Notes: generated by a model not told the origin, from the sequence alone. DNA of 16,160 nt from Dehalococcoidia bacterium UBA6627 (GCA_002455955.1 DKLZ01000089.1:1-16160); one strand, 5' to 3'; positions 1 through 7,962 are shown, numbered from the stretch's first letter. Program-made: numbers and translations.

Positions 1-1678
1 TACCGCCGATTGTTAGACCGTCTGGTTTGCCGCGCCAAGCTGTTCCACCTGCTTCTGCAGCAACGCGCATTCCCTCACGAACAACGGCAAGAGAATGTTT
101 TTTGTCAGAAAGACGATTCCGTATCGCACGTGATGTTCCGATGAATCCGTGCTCAGTATGGGTGCCAAGTGCTATGCGTGGAATTAACACCTCGCCACCA
201 TTTGCGATTGCTGCAGTGAGAATTGCCATTTGCAGAGGTGATGTCGATAAGTAACCTTGGCCAATCCCGAAGGTGTAGGTATCACCAAGAAACCAATGTT
301 CGCCGATCACATCGCTTTTCCAAGTTGGATCGGGTACTAAACCGCCTGTTTCACCTGCTAGGTCAAGACCAGTTGGTTGTCCTAATCCACTTTCTCTCGC
401 GTAGTGAGCGAGGAGTGTTTCGCCTAGACCTTCAAATAAAGTTTCCCCTTCGCTGTGATACCCACCAGACAGGTAGTAGAAGTAAACATCTGATGACCGT
501 GCTATGGCTTGGTACAAGTCAGTCGGTCCATGGGCCGCCCAATCTTTGAATACATAAGTGACCGAGGGGTCATACTCGTCTTGGACGGAGATCGCTCCTT
601 CACTTGTGATCGTTGTTCCGGGGGTAGCGATACCTTCCTCGAGAGCAGCGTATGCGACCAACGCTTTGAACGTCGATCCGGGGGCGTGTGCTTCCATATA
701 TGTACGATCAACGAGCGGGCGTCTTGGATCAGTTAACAACTCTGTGAGAGCTGCTTCCTCAGTGCTACCGAGGATATTTGGGTCAAAGGATGGCAGTGAG
801 ACCTGAGCTAGTATCTCCCCAGTACGAACGTCAATTGCAACGGCTGCTGCAGCTTGTCTTGGTGGCATTCGTTCGGGTATCTCGGGGGGTAATCCAGTTT
901 TGATCGCGATTGCTAAGCTCTCGGCCGTCACACGTTGTAGCTCCAGATCAATTGAGAGGATGAGGTTGTCACCGTGTTGAGCAGATAATTTAGTTAGGTT
1001 GGCGAGCTCTCGACCAGTGGGATCGGAAACGACGAGTTTCCGCTCGGGAGAGCCACGGAGAGCAGTCTCGTGGATCGCTTCGATACCGCTCTGTCCGACA
1101 ATCGCGTCGAAACGATAGCCAGCTTTGAGATATTCGTCGATATCGGCCTCATTGATCGATCCGACATGCCCGATCAGATGTGCAACGAGCTCGCCATCGA
1201 GGTAGATACGTTTTGGCAGTGTGGCAACTTCTATTGCGGTGATGTTTGCGAGGGAGGTCCGTAACCTAATGGCTTCTGTCACTGTTGGGATAGATAGAAT
1301 TTCTACAGGGGCAGTTGAGTCAACTAACGCGAGACCATGTTTTGTAGCCGTTTCAAGTGTGGCGACAGAGACACCGGATTCTCTCTCAATTCGTACCAGA
1401 GCGGCTCGACGAGCGGTATCGTCGGCCGGTAGATCGGCTGGCACTATTCGCAAAACGAAAGCTGGAACGTTGGCAACCAAGGGGGTGCCATTGCGGTCGT
1501 AGATTAATCCTCTAGCCGCTTCGGATTGTGTGAAACGAGGTTGTTCTCCAGTAATTAATTCAGGAGCAGATACCGGTGATAAGAGTTGTAGCCTGATTAA
1601 CTGTGCACCGAGTATCGCGAAAATCGTGATGGCGACTATTCCTAGTGCCAAGGATCTTCTTGCTGTTTTGTGCTCCAT
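1..1678 (-). CDS. mrdA: Penicillin-binding protein 2 (elongasome transpeptidase), 3' end cut by window edge
   Basis: Translating the minus strand from ATG at 1678 gives 559 residues without a stop before the edge. A short basic N-terminus is followed by one membrane segment (about residues 9-30), the topology of a class B PBP anchored in the inner membrane. The transpeptidase domain shows PGSTFK with nucleophile S335 and K338 (SxxK), then SSD at 395-397, the SxD form of the second motif. The frame stops just before the expected KTG box: the last residues are LTIGG and the next codon begins with A. The protein cross-links peptidoglycan during side-wall growth, with MreBCD and RodA. Its ATG lies 2 bases after the mreD stop, so it is the last visible gene of the mre operon, without a clear Shine-Dalgarno sequence. 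RodA may follow outside the window; this is inference. Confidence 0.93.
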   Translation of the reverse strand, partial: MEHKTARRSLALGIVAITIFAILGAQLIRLQLLSPVSAPELITGEQPRFTQSEAARGLIYDRNGTPLVANVPAFVLRIVPADLPADDTARRAALVRIERESGVSVATLETATKHGLALVDSTAPVEILSIPTVTEAIRLRTSLANITAIEVATLPKRIYLDGELVAHLIGHVGSINEADIDEYLKAGYRFDAIVGQSGIEAIHETALRGSPERKLVVSDPTGRELANLTKLSAQHGDNLILSIDLELQRVTAESLAIAIKTGLPPEIPERMPPRQAAAAVAIDVRTGEILAQVSLPSFDPNILGSTEEAALTELLTDPRRPLVDRTYMEAHAPGSTFKALVAYAALEEGIATPGTTITSEGAISVQDEYDPSVTYVFKDWAAHGPTDLYQAIARSSDVYFYYLSGGYHSEGETLFEGLGETLLAHYARESGLGQPTGLDLAGETGGLVPDPTWKSDVIGEHWFLGDTYTFGIGQGYLSTSPLQMAILTAAIANGGEVLIPRIALGTHTEHGFIGTSRAIRNRLSDKKHSLAVVREGMRVAAEAGGTAWRGKPDGLTIGG

Positions 1679-1680
1679 TG

Positions 1681-2175
1681 CTAGAAGAGGCCTATCGGTT
1701 TTTTCCGAAAGGGACTGACTGCAAGCACTCCGATAATAGCCAAAGCCATTGTTCCAAGACACGCTATAGCGATATCAGGACCGGCCGCTAGGAGTAGCGA
1801 TCCTTTCCCTGCAACGATTGTGAGGATGATGAAATAGCAGATTGTTCCGGTCAGAGCCGTTGCACTCGCTCGTCCGATTTGTGTTGTGAGGTGTCGATTC
1901 TGAGCTGAGATTTCATGAAGGAATACTGCGATCAAGGAAATGGGCAGCAGGGCAAGAAGAAACCAGCCTACTCGTTCACTGGACATCACTCCTAATATCA
2001 GTGCGGATATTAAAGTTATTCTCCATGTTTCTATCGGTTGCCTAGTGGTCGCCCATGTCGCGACTAACGCTGCGGGAAGAAAAGGTGTTGTCCACGCGTC
2101 AAGAAAAAATTGCGGCAGGACGGTTGTTTGAATGAGGGCGGCTGCAGCGCCAGCTACCAGTGACAGGACGATCAT
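1681..2175 (-). CDS. mreD: Rod shape-determining protein MreD
   Basis: The product has 164 residues, almost entirely hydrophobic, with about five predicted membrane segments and a short basic C-terminus (FRKKPIGLF). MreD is the small integral membrane partner of MreC in the elongasome. Its sequence is poorly conserved, so the call rests on size, hydrophobicity and position between mreC and the PBP2 gene. Its ATG overlaps the mreC stop in an ATGA (2172-2175), implying translational coupling. PBP2 starts 2 bases after its stop. Confidence 0.88.
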   Translation of the reverse strand: MIVLSLVAGAAAALIQTTVLPQFFLDAWTTPFLPAALVATWATTRQPIETWRITLISALILGVMSSERVGWFLLALLPISLIAVFLHEISAQNRHLTTQIGRASATALTGTICYFIILTIVAGKGSLLLAAGPDIAIACLGTMALAIIGVLAVSPFRKKPIGLF

Positions 2176-3002
2176 CGTGGTTCTTCCAATGCTCGGTTGG
2201 GTGAGTGGAAGTTTGTGAGGATTAGCACGTGCTCGATGCGCTGATAGTCGCTCAGAGGTTCGACCGAGATTACTTCGAAAAGGTCTTGCGGTTCAGATTC
2301 AACCGAGGTGACGCGTCCGGCAAGAAGACCTGACGGGAGTCGACCACCGAGAGATGATGTGATCAGTATGTCATCGATAGCGATATCACGGCCGCGTTCT
2401 ACTAGTTCTAGCTGAAGCGTGGTTCCTGTCCCGACTAATGCCCCTTGTGTTCGTGATGATTGTGCAACAACAGCGATAGCCGATTTATTAGCAGTTAGTA
2501 GCTGTATCCATGCGTGTGATTCCTTTACGTCGATGATCAGGCCGATCAAAGTTCCACCTGGCCCAATGACAGCCTGTCCCAGCCGGATTCCGTTGGCTGC
2601 ACCCTTATCGATTAGCATTTCAGATCGGCCGGGCGCAGAATCTCGGACAAGAACCGATGCGACTATTGGATCTGGACTATTCTCTTGAGTTGAAGCAAGT
2701 AGCGAAACTATTGCGGTAGCTGTCTGCTGTTGCTCGCGCAGTGTGGCAAGTTCGCTAGTGAGCGTCTCGACTTCGAGACGGAGCAAAGCGTTCTCAGAGG
2801 ATAGGTTGTCGACGTCTCCGACATGGAGTACGAGGTTGGCTATAGGACGTGTTAGATCTCCGAGAAAGTTCACTACTGGGTTGAGTAGCGCGCGAGTTTG
2901 TTCCTCTGCACGTCCTGCCGGAGGTGACAATGAGACAGCGAGCAGCAATAGAGCCGTGACGAATAGTGCCGATAACCAGACGGCGTTTCGGCTAATTGTC
3001 AT
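2172..3002 (-). CDS. mreC: Rod shape-determining protein MreC
   Basis: The product has 276 residues, the usual length. It has one N-terminal membrane anchor (about 7-25), then a coiled-coil-like stretch (about 65-96, rich in L and E), then the periplasmic or extracytoplasmic beta domain. That domain carries typical MreC sequence: DKGAANGIRLGQAVIG at 132-147 and SSLGGRLPSGLLAGRV at 216-231. MreC scaffolds the elongasome and activates PBP2-RodA. The ATG at 3002 lies 28 bases after the mreB stop. I see no strong Shine-Dalgarno there, so coupling to mreB translation is plausible but not shown. Confidence 0.94.
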   Translation of the reverse strand: MTISRNAVWLSALFVTALLLLAVSLSPPAGRAEEQTRALLNPVVNFLGDLTRPIANLVLHVGDVDNLSSENALLRLEVETLTSELATLREQQQTATAIVSLLASTQENSPDPIVASVLVRDSAPGRSEMLIDKGAANGIRLGQAVIGPGGTLIGLIIDVKESHAWIQLLTANKSAIAVVAQSSRTQGALVGTGTTLQLELVERGRDIAIDDILITSSLGGRLPSGLLAGRVTSVESEPQDLFEVISVEPLSDYQRIEHVLILTNFHSPNRALEEPR

Positions 3003-3030
3003 CGGCTAGGTTGCCGGAAAACTGCGTTTC

Positions 3031-4092
3031 TCATCGTGGTGGACGCCGTGTTGCGATAGTGGATTGGACACGTTCTAGAGTAGCGGCTTCTTCGAGTGAT
3101 TCTGCACAGCCGCGAACGACGGTTCGTAGTGGATCACTGGTGACGTATACTGGGAACCGCGTCTCCATAGCTAAGCGCCGGTCAAGACCGCGAAGCAACG
3201 CCCCACCGCCTGCCATTGCAATGCCGTTCATCATTAAGTCTGCAACGAGTTCCGGAGGAGTTGTTTCGATTGTTTCACGAACAGTACGGACGATTCTATT
3301 CGTCACCGGTGATAATGCATCGCGTAGTTCTACTGTTGATACTTCAACCGATTTAGGTAGTCCGGTCGCGAGGTCACGTCCTCGCAGATCAACGAGTTCT
3401 TCTTCATCAAGAGCAAACGCTGACCCGGCTTCAATCTTCACCTGTTCTGCGGTTCTTTCACCTATCAACATGTTGTGGACTTGGCGGGCGTAATCGATAA
3501 TTGCAGCATCCATTCCGTCACCAGCGGCTCGGACGGAAGTCGACTGTACGATTCCACCGAGGGCGATTACAGCGACCTCGGTAGTCCCACCACCGATATC
3601 GACGATCATTGCTCCGGCAGCATCCATCACTCGTAACCGGCCACCGATTGCAGCAGCCATTGGTTCCTCGATTAAATAGGCGGATCGTGCTCCGGCTGCA
3701 ATCGCAGCATCGTGTACTGCTCGCTTTTCAACTTCGGTTGCCCCCGAAGGGATTCCGACGACGACACGTGGTCGAGGGATACCTAGGCCAAAACGCTCAT
3801 GGACGCCTCGGATGAAGTGTTGCAGCATTCGTTCGGTCACTCGAAAGTCTGAGATTACACCGTCGCGTAGTGGGCGCACTGCGACGATCGTGGAAGGGGT
3901 ACGCCCTACCATACGTTTTGCTTCAGCTCCGATCGCTAGGACTCGCTTTGTTACTTTGTCAATGGCGACAACTGAGGGTTCATCGATCACGACCCCTCGT
4001 CCGCGCACACTCACGAGTGTATTGGCCGTCCCTAAGTCGATGCCGATATCGTGGGAGAACATACCCAGAAAAGACGATAGTGGGTTGATCAC
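3031..4092 (-). CDS. mreB: Rod shape-determining protein MreB (bacterial actin)
   Basis: The product is a cytoplasmic actin-like ATPase forming membrane-bound filaments that direct lateral wall synthesis. Nucleotide-binding motifs are clear: phosphate-1 DIGIDLGTANT (15-25), phosphate-2 DIGGGTTEV (165-173) and adenosine loop GGGALLRGL (296-304). Length is 353 residues with the GTG start at 4092. Family members usually begin close to the MF...DIGIDLGT segment, so ATG at 4062 (Met11) is an alternative start; neither has a strong ribosome binding site. It is the first gene of the mreB-mreC-mreD-mrdA operon, about 77 bases downstream of a good promoter. Confidence 0.97.
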   Translation of the reverse strand: MINPLSSFLGMFSHDIGIDLGTANTLVSVRGRGVVIDEPSVVAIDKVTKRVLAIGAEAKRMVGRTPSTIVAVRPLRDGVISDFRVTERMLQHFIRGVHERFGLGIPRPRVVVGIPSGATEVEKRAVHDAAIAAGARSAYLIEEPMAAAIGGRLRVMDAAGAMIVDIGGGTTEVAVIALGGIVQSTSVRAAGDGMDAAIIDYARQVHNMLIGERTAEQVKIEAGSAFALDEEELVDLRGRDLATGLPKSVEVSTVELRDALSPVTNRIVRTVRETIETTPPELVADLMMNGIAMAGGGALLRGLDRRLAMETRFPVYVTSDPLRTVVRGCAESLEEAATLERVQSTIATRRPPR

Positions 4093-4168
4093 CGAATGGC
4101 TCTCACAGACAGGCGAAGCCTAAACGGGGAGGAACCGCATTAACCGTCTGGGGGATACGGTAATCTTG

Positions 4169-4198
4169 AGTATATGGGTGAGCAGTTCCAGTTATCAA
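4169..4198 (-). promoter_or_regulatory. Predicted sigma70-type promoter of the mre operon
   Basis: On the minus strand TTGATA (4198-4193) and TATACT (4174-4169) are separated by 18 bases, each one mismatch from consensus. The expected start of transcription is near 4162, giving a leader of about 70 bases before the mreB GTG. The leader contains an imperfect hairpin (CCGT and ACGG arms around a CCCCC loop, about 4142-4163) that is not followed by a T run. Prediction from sequence only. Confidence 0.6.
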
Positions 4199-4229
4199 CG
4201 TAACTGTTTCCGAGATTAGGAATTATGCT

Positions 4230-4276
4230 GGAGATGTGCCGTAGTGGTTAGAACTCGGCGAAGATTATGAGTCTTC
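4230..4276 (+). other. tRNA 5'-half-like pair of stem-loops, not a full tRNA
   Basis: Read on the plus strand, GGAGATG is followed by T and G. Then comes a stem (CCG with CGG, extendable to GCCG with CGGC) closing a loop with AGTGGTTA, like a D-arm. One base later there is a 5-bp stem GAAGA/TCTTC with the 7-base loop TTATGAG, like an anticodon arm with T33 and A37. No T-arm (GGTTCRA type) and no 3' acceptor complement (CATCTCC) follow, so I do not call a tRNA gene. On the minus strand the loop reads CTCATAA, like a Met or Ile2 anticodon loop, but the T-arm fails there too. It could be a remnant or chance. Confidence 0.3.
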
Positions 4277-4386
4277 TTGCTCAGTTATTCTTGGCGAACA
4301 CCCCTTAAAGATTGTCCTAACGTCGATTGAGTGGTCTAGCTCATTTATAGACATAACGCTTATACGAACACTGGTTTCATATGATC

Positions 4387-5544
4387 TTACTCAACGCGTA
4401 GCCCTTGTGTTTCGACCACGTAATCGAAGCTAGTTTCGACGAGGCGCTTACCGTCAATTAAGGTGTCCCAACCGCTGTGACCGACACCTTCGAGTCGGTG
4501 AAATACGAACGGTGCACCAGTCTGAGTGTAGATGTGCGCCAGATTCTCAGCTTCTTTGAACGGTACGACCTGATCTTCGGTGCCGTGTACGATCATCAAT
4601 GCCGGATCGTCAGCGTCGAAGTGCCAGCGGTTCCAAACTACACCTAGCGCATGTACCGCGATGTTACTACCCCAAAAGTCCAGCACCGTAGAGACTTCAA
4701 AAGAGACATCAGCGTTGACCGACGAGAGCGTTGGATCTACGGACATGTCAAGTTCATCTCGATAGTCATCAGGGGAAGTGACTCCCGCAGTGATTGCCAA
4801 GATTCCACCTGCTGAACTGCCAGCAACCGTCAAAAAGTCTGTATTGAGCTCATAGATGTCTGCTTCAGATACTAACCATCTGATTGCTGTTTTTACGTCA
4901 CGGGCAGCCGGATAGATTGCCATTCCAGATGTTTGCATGCGTTCATTTCCTAAGGTGAGAGCTTTTACATAAGTAGCCCACTCGGGAGGGACGGTTCCTC
5001 GATCTTTCGCTAGGCGGTAATCAAGCGATGCGGCAATAAATCCTCGAGATGCAAAGAACTGACAAAATTCCACCATGTTCTTTTCGTCCCTTGCACCACC
5101 TAGAAATCCTCCACCGTGAATGAACACAAACAACGGTCGATTCGGTGGTGCATCGATCGGTTCATACACATCCAATAGCAAATCCATGGGTAGTCCTGAC
5201 ATAGCAGTTTGCTTACCCCATGATTCATGAGTTAAACCTTGTCCATAAATCGAAGTGGATTTCACTACGTCGTAAGTTTCAGTAGCTCGTACCACGGGGA
5301 CAGCATTACTAGCTTTCGACGCAGGTGAAGCTACCGCTGATGGAACTGACGAGCGCTTAGAAGGAATCTCATTACTGTTTCTCGACTCAGGTACAGCTGT
5401 TTCGGATAAAGCGGATGGCTCGTGTCCGAGCTCCCTGACTTGCTCATTATCGTTGTCGCCACAGGAAAGGATTGCTAAAAAAACGAAACAGAGGACCGCA
5501 AGTCGTAGCAGGTTGAAGCACTCACGGTACGGGGAGCGTGACAA
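4387..5544 (-). CDS. Predicted lipoprotein alpha/beta hydrolase (esterase/lipase, carboxylesterase-like)
   Basis: Numbering here is from an upstream in-frame GTG at 5643, giving 418 residues. The fold is shown by the oxyanion motif HGGG (176-179), nucleophile elbow GSSAG (275-279, Ser277), acid D357 in HGTEDQVV and H389 in GVGHSGW. This is a full Ser-Asp-His triad of the BD-FAE/HSL-like esterase group; the substrate is unknown. Ahead of it lies a hydrophobic stretch ending LAILSC (Cys61), a lipobox-like site, then about 60 residues rich in S, A, P and E, a likely surface tether. I chose TTG at 5544 because it gives a normal 28-residue lipoprotein signal beginning LSRSPYR and avoids overlapping the upstream gene. 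GTG at 5604 or 5643 are alternatives, and none has a strong ribosome binding site. Probably the last gene after ligA and the winged-helix gene. Confidence 0.82.
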   Translation of the reverse strand: MSRSPYRECFNLLRLAVLCFVFLAILSCGDNDNEQVRELGHEPSALSETAVPESRNSNEIPSKRSSVPSAVASPASKASNAVPVVRATETYDVVKSTSIYGQGLTHESWGKQTAMSGLPMDLLLDVYEPIDAPPNRPLFVFIHGGGFLGGARDEKNMVEFCQFFASRGFIAASLDYRLAKDRGTVPPEWATYVKALTLGNERMQTSGMAIYPAARDVKTAIRWLVSEADIYELNTDFLTVAGSSAGGILAITAGVTSPDDYRDELDMSVDPTLSSVNADVSFEVSTVLDFWGSNIAVHALGVVWNRWHFDADDPALMIVHGTEDQVVPFKEAENLAHIYTQTGAPFVFHRLEGVGHSGWDTLIDGKRLVETSFDYVVETQGLRVE

Positions 5545-5572
5545 AGGTATTGGATAGTCGCACCTGCGGTCA

Positions 5573-5779
5573 TTAACTGTCAGGTTTGATAAGACGATAA
5601 ACACGTGTACTTCCGTCGCTACCGGAAACGATACGCCCGTCACGGACGAGTCGTCTCAGAACAGTGGCCATGTGTGCACTATCAATCTCGATCAGTTTGT
5701 TGAAATCCTTTTTGGACATTTGTTCTTGCTCACCCAGTGAGTCAATAATTACCCGTTCGAGTTCGGTAGCATCAGCCAT
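5573..5779 (-). CDS. Small winged-helix-like protein, function unknown
   Basis: The product has 68 residues with ATG at 5779. The pattern suggests a winged helix: helix 1 at about 3-16, helix 2 at about 21-31 (SKKDFNKLIEI), a likely recognition helix at 34-47 (SAHMATVLRRLVRDG), and a strand-turn-strand wing at 48-62 (RIVSGSDGSTRVYRL). The charged R and K residues fit DNA binding. I do not recognise a named family. It has the strongest ribosome binding site in the window and lies 45 bases after ligA on the same strand, so it is probably co-transcribed. It may regulate locally or be a DNA-associated accessory; both are inference. Confidence 0.75.
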   Translation of the reverse strand: MADATELERVIIDSLGEQEQMSKKDFNKLIEIDSAHMATVLRRLVRDGRIVSGSDGSTRVYRLIKPDS

Positions 5780-5785
5780 TTCTCG

Positions 5786-5791
5786 CCTCCT
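5786..5791 (-). promoter_or_regulatory. Strong Shine-Dalgarno site of the small winged-helix gene
   Basis: The minus strand reads AGGAGG, then 6 bases, then ATG at 5779. This is a full consensus site in a window where most genes have weak or no such site, and it supports the small gene as real. Confidence 0.8.
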
Positions 5792-5824
5792 CTGTTCAGC
5801 TTGAGAATTATTTCTTCTCGTCTG

Positions 5825-7900
5825 TCAGTCTAGCCACTCGCTATAGCGAGATACGAATTCTTCTTCATCGATAATTTCCACGTCGAGCATCTTAGCCTTT
5901 TCGAGCTTGTTACCCCCACCTTGACCTGCGATGACGAATGAGGTTGTTTTCGAAACATTTCCGGAGAGGTGCCCGCCGAGCCTAGTCACTAACACTTCGA
6001 TCTCGTTACGAGACCAACGTGATAATGAACCGGTTGCCACAATCGACAAACTTTCGAATGGCCCCCTTTTTGTTGTGAATTCCTCGTCCACTCTCACACC
6101 AGCAGCGATTAACCGGTCGATTAAGGCTGATGCAGCTTGATCTTGGAAGTAGGCGTAGATGGCTTTGCTGACAACAGGACCGATACCGTCGATCGCTTCA
6201 ATCTCTTCGAAAGAAGCGTTTCGAATGTTCTCGATTGTTCCGAAGTTCTGAGAGAGAGCGCGAGCTGTCTCGATGCCGACATGCGGGATGCTAAGCCCAA
6301 GCAACAACCGCTGCAGCGGTTGTTGCTTGCTTGCTTCAAGGTTTGTGAATAGACGATCGAGTGTTTTCTCACCGATCCCCTCTAGTGCCAAAAGTTGTTC
6401 TCGCTGCTTGGGTAACGAGTAGAGATCAGAGAGGGTATTGACGAAACCGAGTTCCACTAAGCGTCTGGAAAGAGTCTCACCAAATCCTTCGATATCGAGT
6501 GCTTCACGTCCAGTGTAGTGTTCTACGATTCGCGACATTTGCGCGATGCACTCACGATTTGGGCAATAGTAAGCTGCTTGTTCTGGATCGTGTTGTACTC
6601 CGGCGCCACAGACCGGGCAGTGTTTAGGCATCGCAAAGCGACTAAGTCGTCGTCCCTTGCGTTTCGAAAGGACAGGCCCTACGACTTGCGGTATGACGTC
6701 GCCGGCTCTCTGAATGATCACATCGTCCCCGCTCCGGATGTCTAGTTCCTGAATATGTGCCATGTTGTGGAGTGTTGCCATACCGACCGTCGCACCGCCG
6801 ACGAATATTGGCTCGAGGACGGCAAACGGCGTCAACACTCCTGTTCGTCCGATCGAGATTTCGATCTCTTTCAATCGAGTTATTGCTTGTTCGGCTGGGA
6901 ACTTCCATGCTGTTGCCCATCTTGGTTCGCGGCCAACCGTTCCTAGCCGACGTTGCATCTGAAGGTTATCGATCTTAATGACGACGCCATCGATTTCGTA
7001 GTCGAGCTCCTTGCGGTGATGTTCCAGCTGTTCGCAGAACGTTGCGACTTCTTGAATATTTTCGAACCGGGCTGTGAGAGGATTTGTAGGGAAAGCTGCA
7101 TTTGCGATCCATGTCATAGCTTCCGAGTGGGTACTTGGTGGAGTTAATCCTTCAGCCCATCCGAGTTGGTATACGAACAAATCGAGATGACGACTAGCTG
7201 TGACATTCGGGTCGAGTTGTCGCAGTGAGCCGGCGGCTGTGTTTCGGGTGTTCATGTATAGCTGTTCTCCGGCAGCCTTACGACTCGTGTTCAACTGATT
7301 GAAAACTAGCTTTGACATATAAACTTCACCACGTACCTCTATGGCGTCAGGTGGCTCATCCACGGCGATTCGAAGTGGGATGGAGCGAACCATTCTTAAG
7401 TTTGCGGTGATGTTTTCACCTCGATATCCGTCGCCACGAGTCGCACCGACACTTAGGAGTCCATTCTCATAAACTAACGAGATTGCAAGGCCGTCAATCT
7501 TTGGCTCGCATATAAAGCTGATATCGTTGCTCTCTAATAACTTCACCAACCGTGCATGCCATTTCATTAGCTCCGCACGTCCGAAGACATTGCTGAGAGA
7601 CAGCATCGGTTCGCGATGTTCTACCGAGTCGAACTCGACAGATGGTTCACCTGCGACGCGCTGTGTAGGTGAGTCATCTGTGATCAGTTGAGGGAAAGTT
7701 GTTTCGAGTTCTCCGAGTTCAACTCTGAGCAGATCGTATTGTGAGTCGCCGATCTCCGGATCGTTCATTACGTAGTACCGGTGGTCGTGGTGGCGGATTG
7801 TATCCCGTAGAATCCCGACCCGCTTACGTGCGGTTTCGAGGTCGGGTTGTACCTCGCTTGCCTCTGCAAGGCTATCTGAGGTCCGTTTAAAGGTACTCAC
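5825..7900 (-). CDS. ligA: NAD+-dependent DNA ligase LigA
   Basis: The product has 691 residues, the full family length. In order: NAD-binding Ia domain with HHDHRYYVMNDPEIGDSQYD (37-56); adenylation domain with catalytic lysine K134 in KIDG; OB fold; Cys4 zinc finger C428, C431, C446, C451; helix-hairpin-helix repeats (about 500-600); BRCT domain (about 616-691, GGHLSGNVSKTTSFVIAG region). It seals nicks in Okazaki fragments and in repair. GTG at 7900 is the first possible start after an in-frame TAG upstream, and the next ATG (Met45) would cut domain Ia. No Shine-Dalgarno precedes it, but a TATACT box ends 7 bases before it, so the mRNA may be leaderless. A 32-bp perfect palindrome lies inside the helix-hairpin-helix part. 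Confidence 0.98.
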   Translation of the reverse strand: MSTFKRTSDSLAEASEVQPDLETARKRVGILRDTIRHHDHRYYVMNDPEIGDSQYDLLRVELGELETTFPQLITDDSPTQRVAGEPSVEFDSVEHREPMLSLSNVFGRAELMKWHARLVKLLESNDISFICEPKIDGLAISLVYENGLLSVGATRGDGYRGENITANLRMVRSIPLRIAVDEPPDAIEVRGEVYMSKLVFNQLNTSRKAAGEQLYMNTRNTAAGSLRQLDPNVTASRHLDLFVYQLGWAEGLTPPSTHSEAMTWIANAAFPTNPLTARFENIQEVATFCEQLEHHRKELDYEIDGVVIKIDNLQMQRRLGTVGREPRWATAWKFPAEQAITRLKEIEISIGRTGVLTPFAVLEPIFVGGATVGMATLHNMAHIQELDIRSGDDVIIQRAGDVIPQVVGPVLSKRKGRRLSRFAMPKHCPVCGAGVQHDPEQAAYYCPNRECIAQMSRIVEHYTGREALDIEGFGETLSRRLVELGFVNTLSDLYSLPKQREQLLALEGIGEKTLDRLFTNLEASKQQPLQRLLLGLSIPHVGIETARALSQNFGTIENIRNASFEEIEAIDGIGPVVSKAIYAYFQDQAASALIDRLIAAGVRVDEEFTTKRGPFESLSIVATGSLSRWSRNEIEVLVTRLGGHLSGNVSKTTSFVIAGQGGGNKLEKAKMLDVEIIDEEEFVSRYSEWLD
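6298..6329. repeat. Perfect 32-bp palindrome inside ligA
   Basis: The left half CAAGCAACAACCGCTG (6298-6313) is followed directly by its exact reverse complement (6314-6329), centred on CTGCAG, with no spacer and no mismatch. In the gene it encodes part of KQQPLQRLLLG at about residues 525-535, a segment normally conserved in LigA, so coding is not disrupted. Confidence 0.97.
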
Positions 7901-7907
7901 CAGTTCA

Positions 7908-7913
7908 AGTATA
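7908..7913 (-). promoter_or_regulatory. Predicted -10 box for ligA, leaderless arrangement
   Basis: The minus strand has TATACT ending 7 bases before the GTG at 7900, so transcription would begin at or within a base or two of the start codon. There is no good -35 match at 17-18 bases. This fits the missing Shine-Dalgarno of ligA. Confidence 0.45.
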
Positions 7914-7936
7914 TCGCTGCTATGGCGCTACACTCG

Positions 7937-7942
7937 TATAAA
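7937..7942 (+). promoter_or_regulatory. Predicted -10 box for the hisHAF operon
   Basis: TATAAA (followed by T) lies 10 bases ahead of the Shine-Dalgarno of hisH, so the leader would be only about 14 bases. No convincing -35 box is seen. It sits back to back with the ligA promoter in a 62-base divergent gap. Confidence 0.4.
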
Positions 7943-7952
7943 TCACTAAATC

Positions 7953-7957
7953 GGAGG
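7953..7957 (+). promoter_or_regulatory. Shine-Dalgarno deciding the TTG start of hisH
   Basis: GGAGG lies 5 bases before TTG at 7963. An ATG at 7958 touches the site directly and is followed by AAT TGA, so it cannot be the hisH start. Confidence 0.7.
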
Positions 7958-7962
7958 ATGAA

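Larger units (their letters stand above)
4093..4386. other. Non-coding gap between mreB and the hydrolase gene
   Basis: Neither strand has a credible gene in these 294 bases. The left part holds the mre promoter and leader. The middle (4230-4276) holds two adjacent stem-loops resembling the 5' half of a tRNA, listed separately. The right part is AT-rich sequence behind the hydrolase stop, in which I see no convincing Rho-independent terminator. Confidence 0.6.

Noticed and set aside
5542..5574. Frameshift between the winged-helix gene and the hydrolase (TAATG at 5575-5571)
   Set aside because: The ATG there opens a frame that ends after about 32 codons without a signal peptide; the hydrolase signal peptide and domain are continuous in a single frame.
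6642..6978. Several 60-90 codon frames opposite or beside ligA around the zinc-finger region
   Set aside because: All lie within the uninterrupted, highly conserved ligA frame and show no features of their own.
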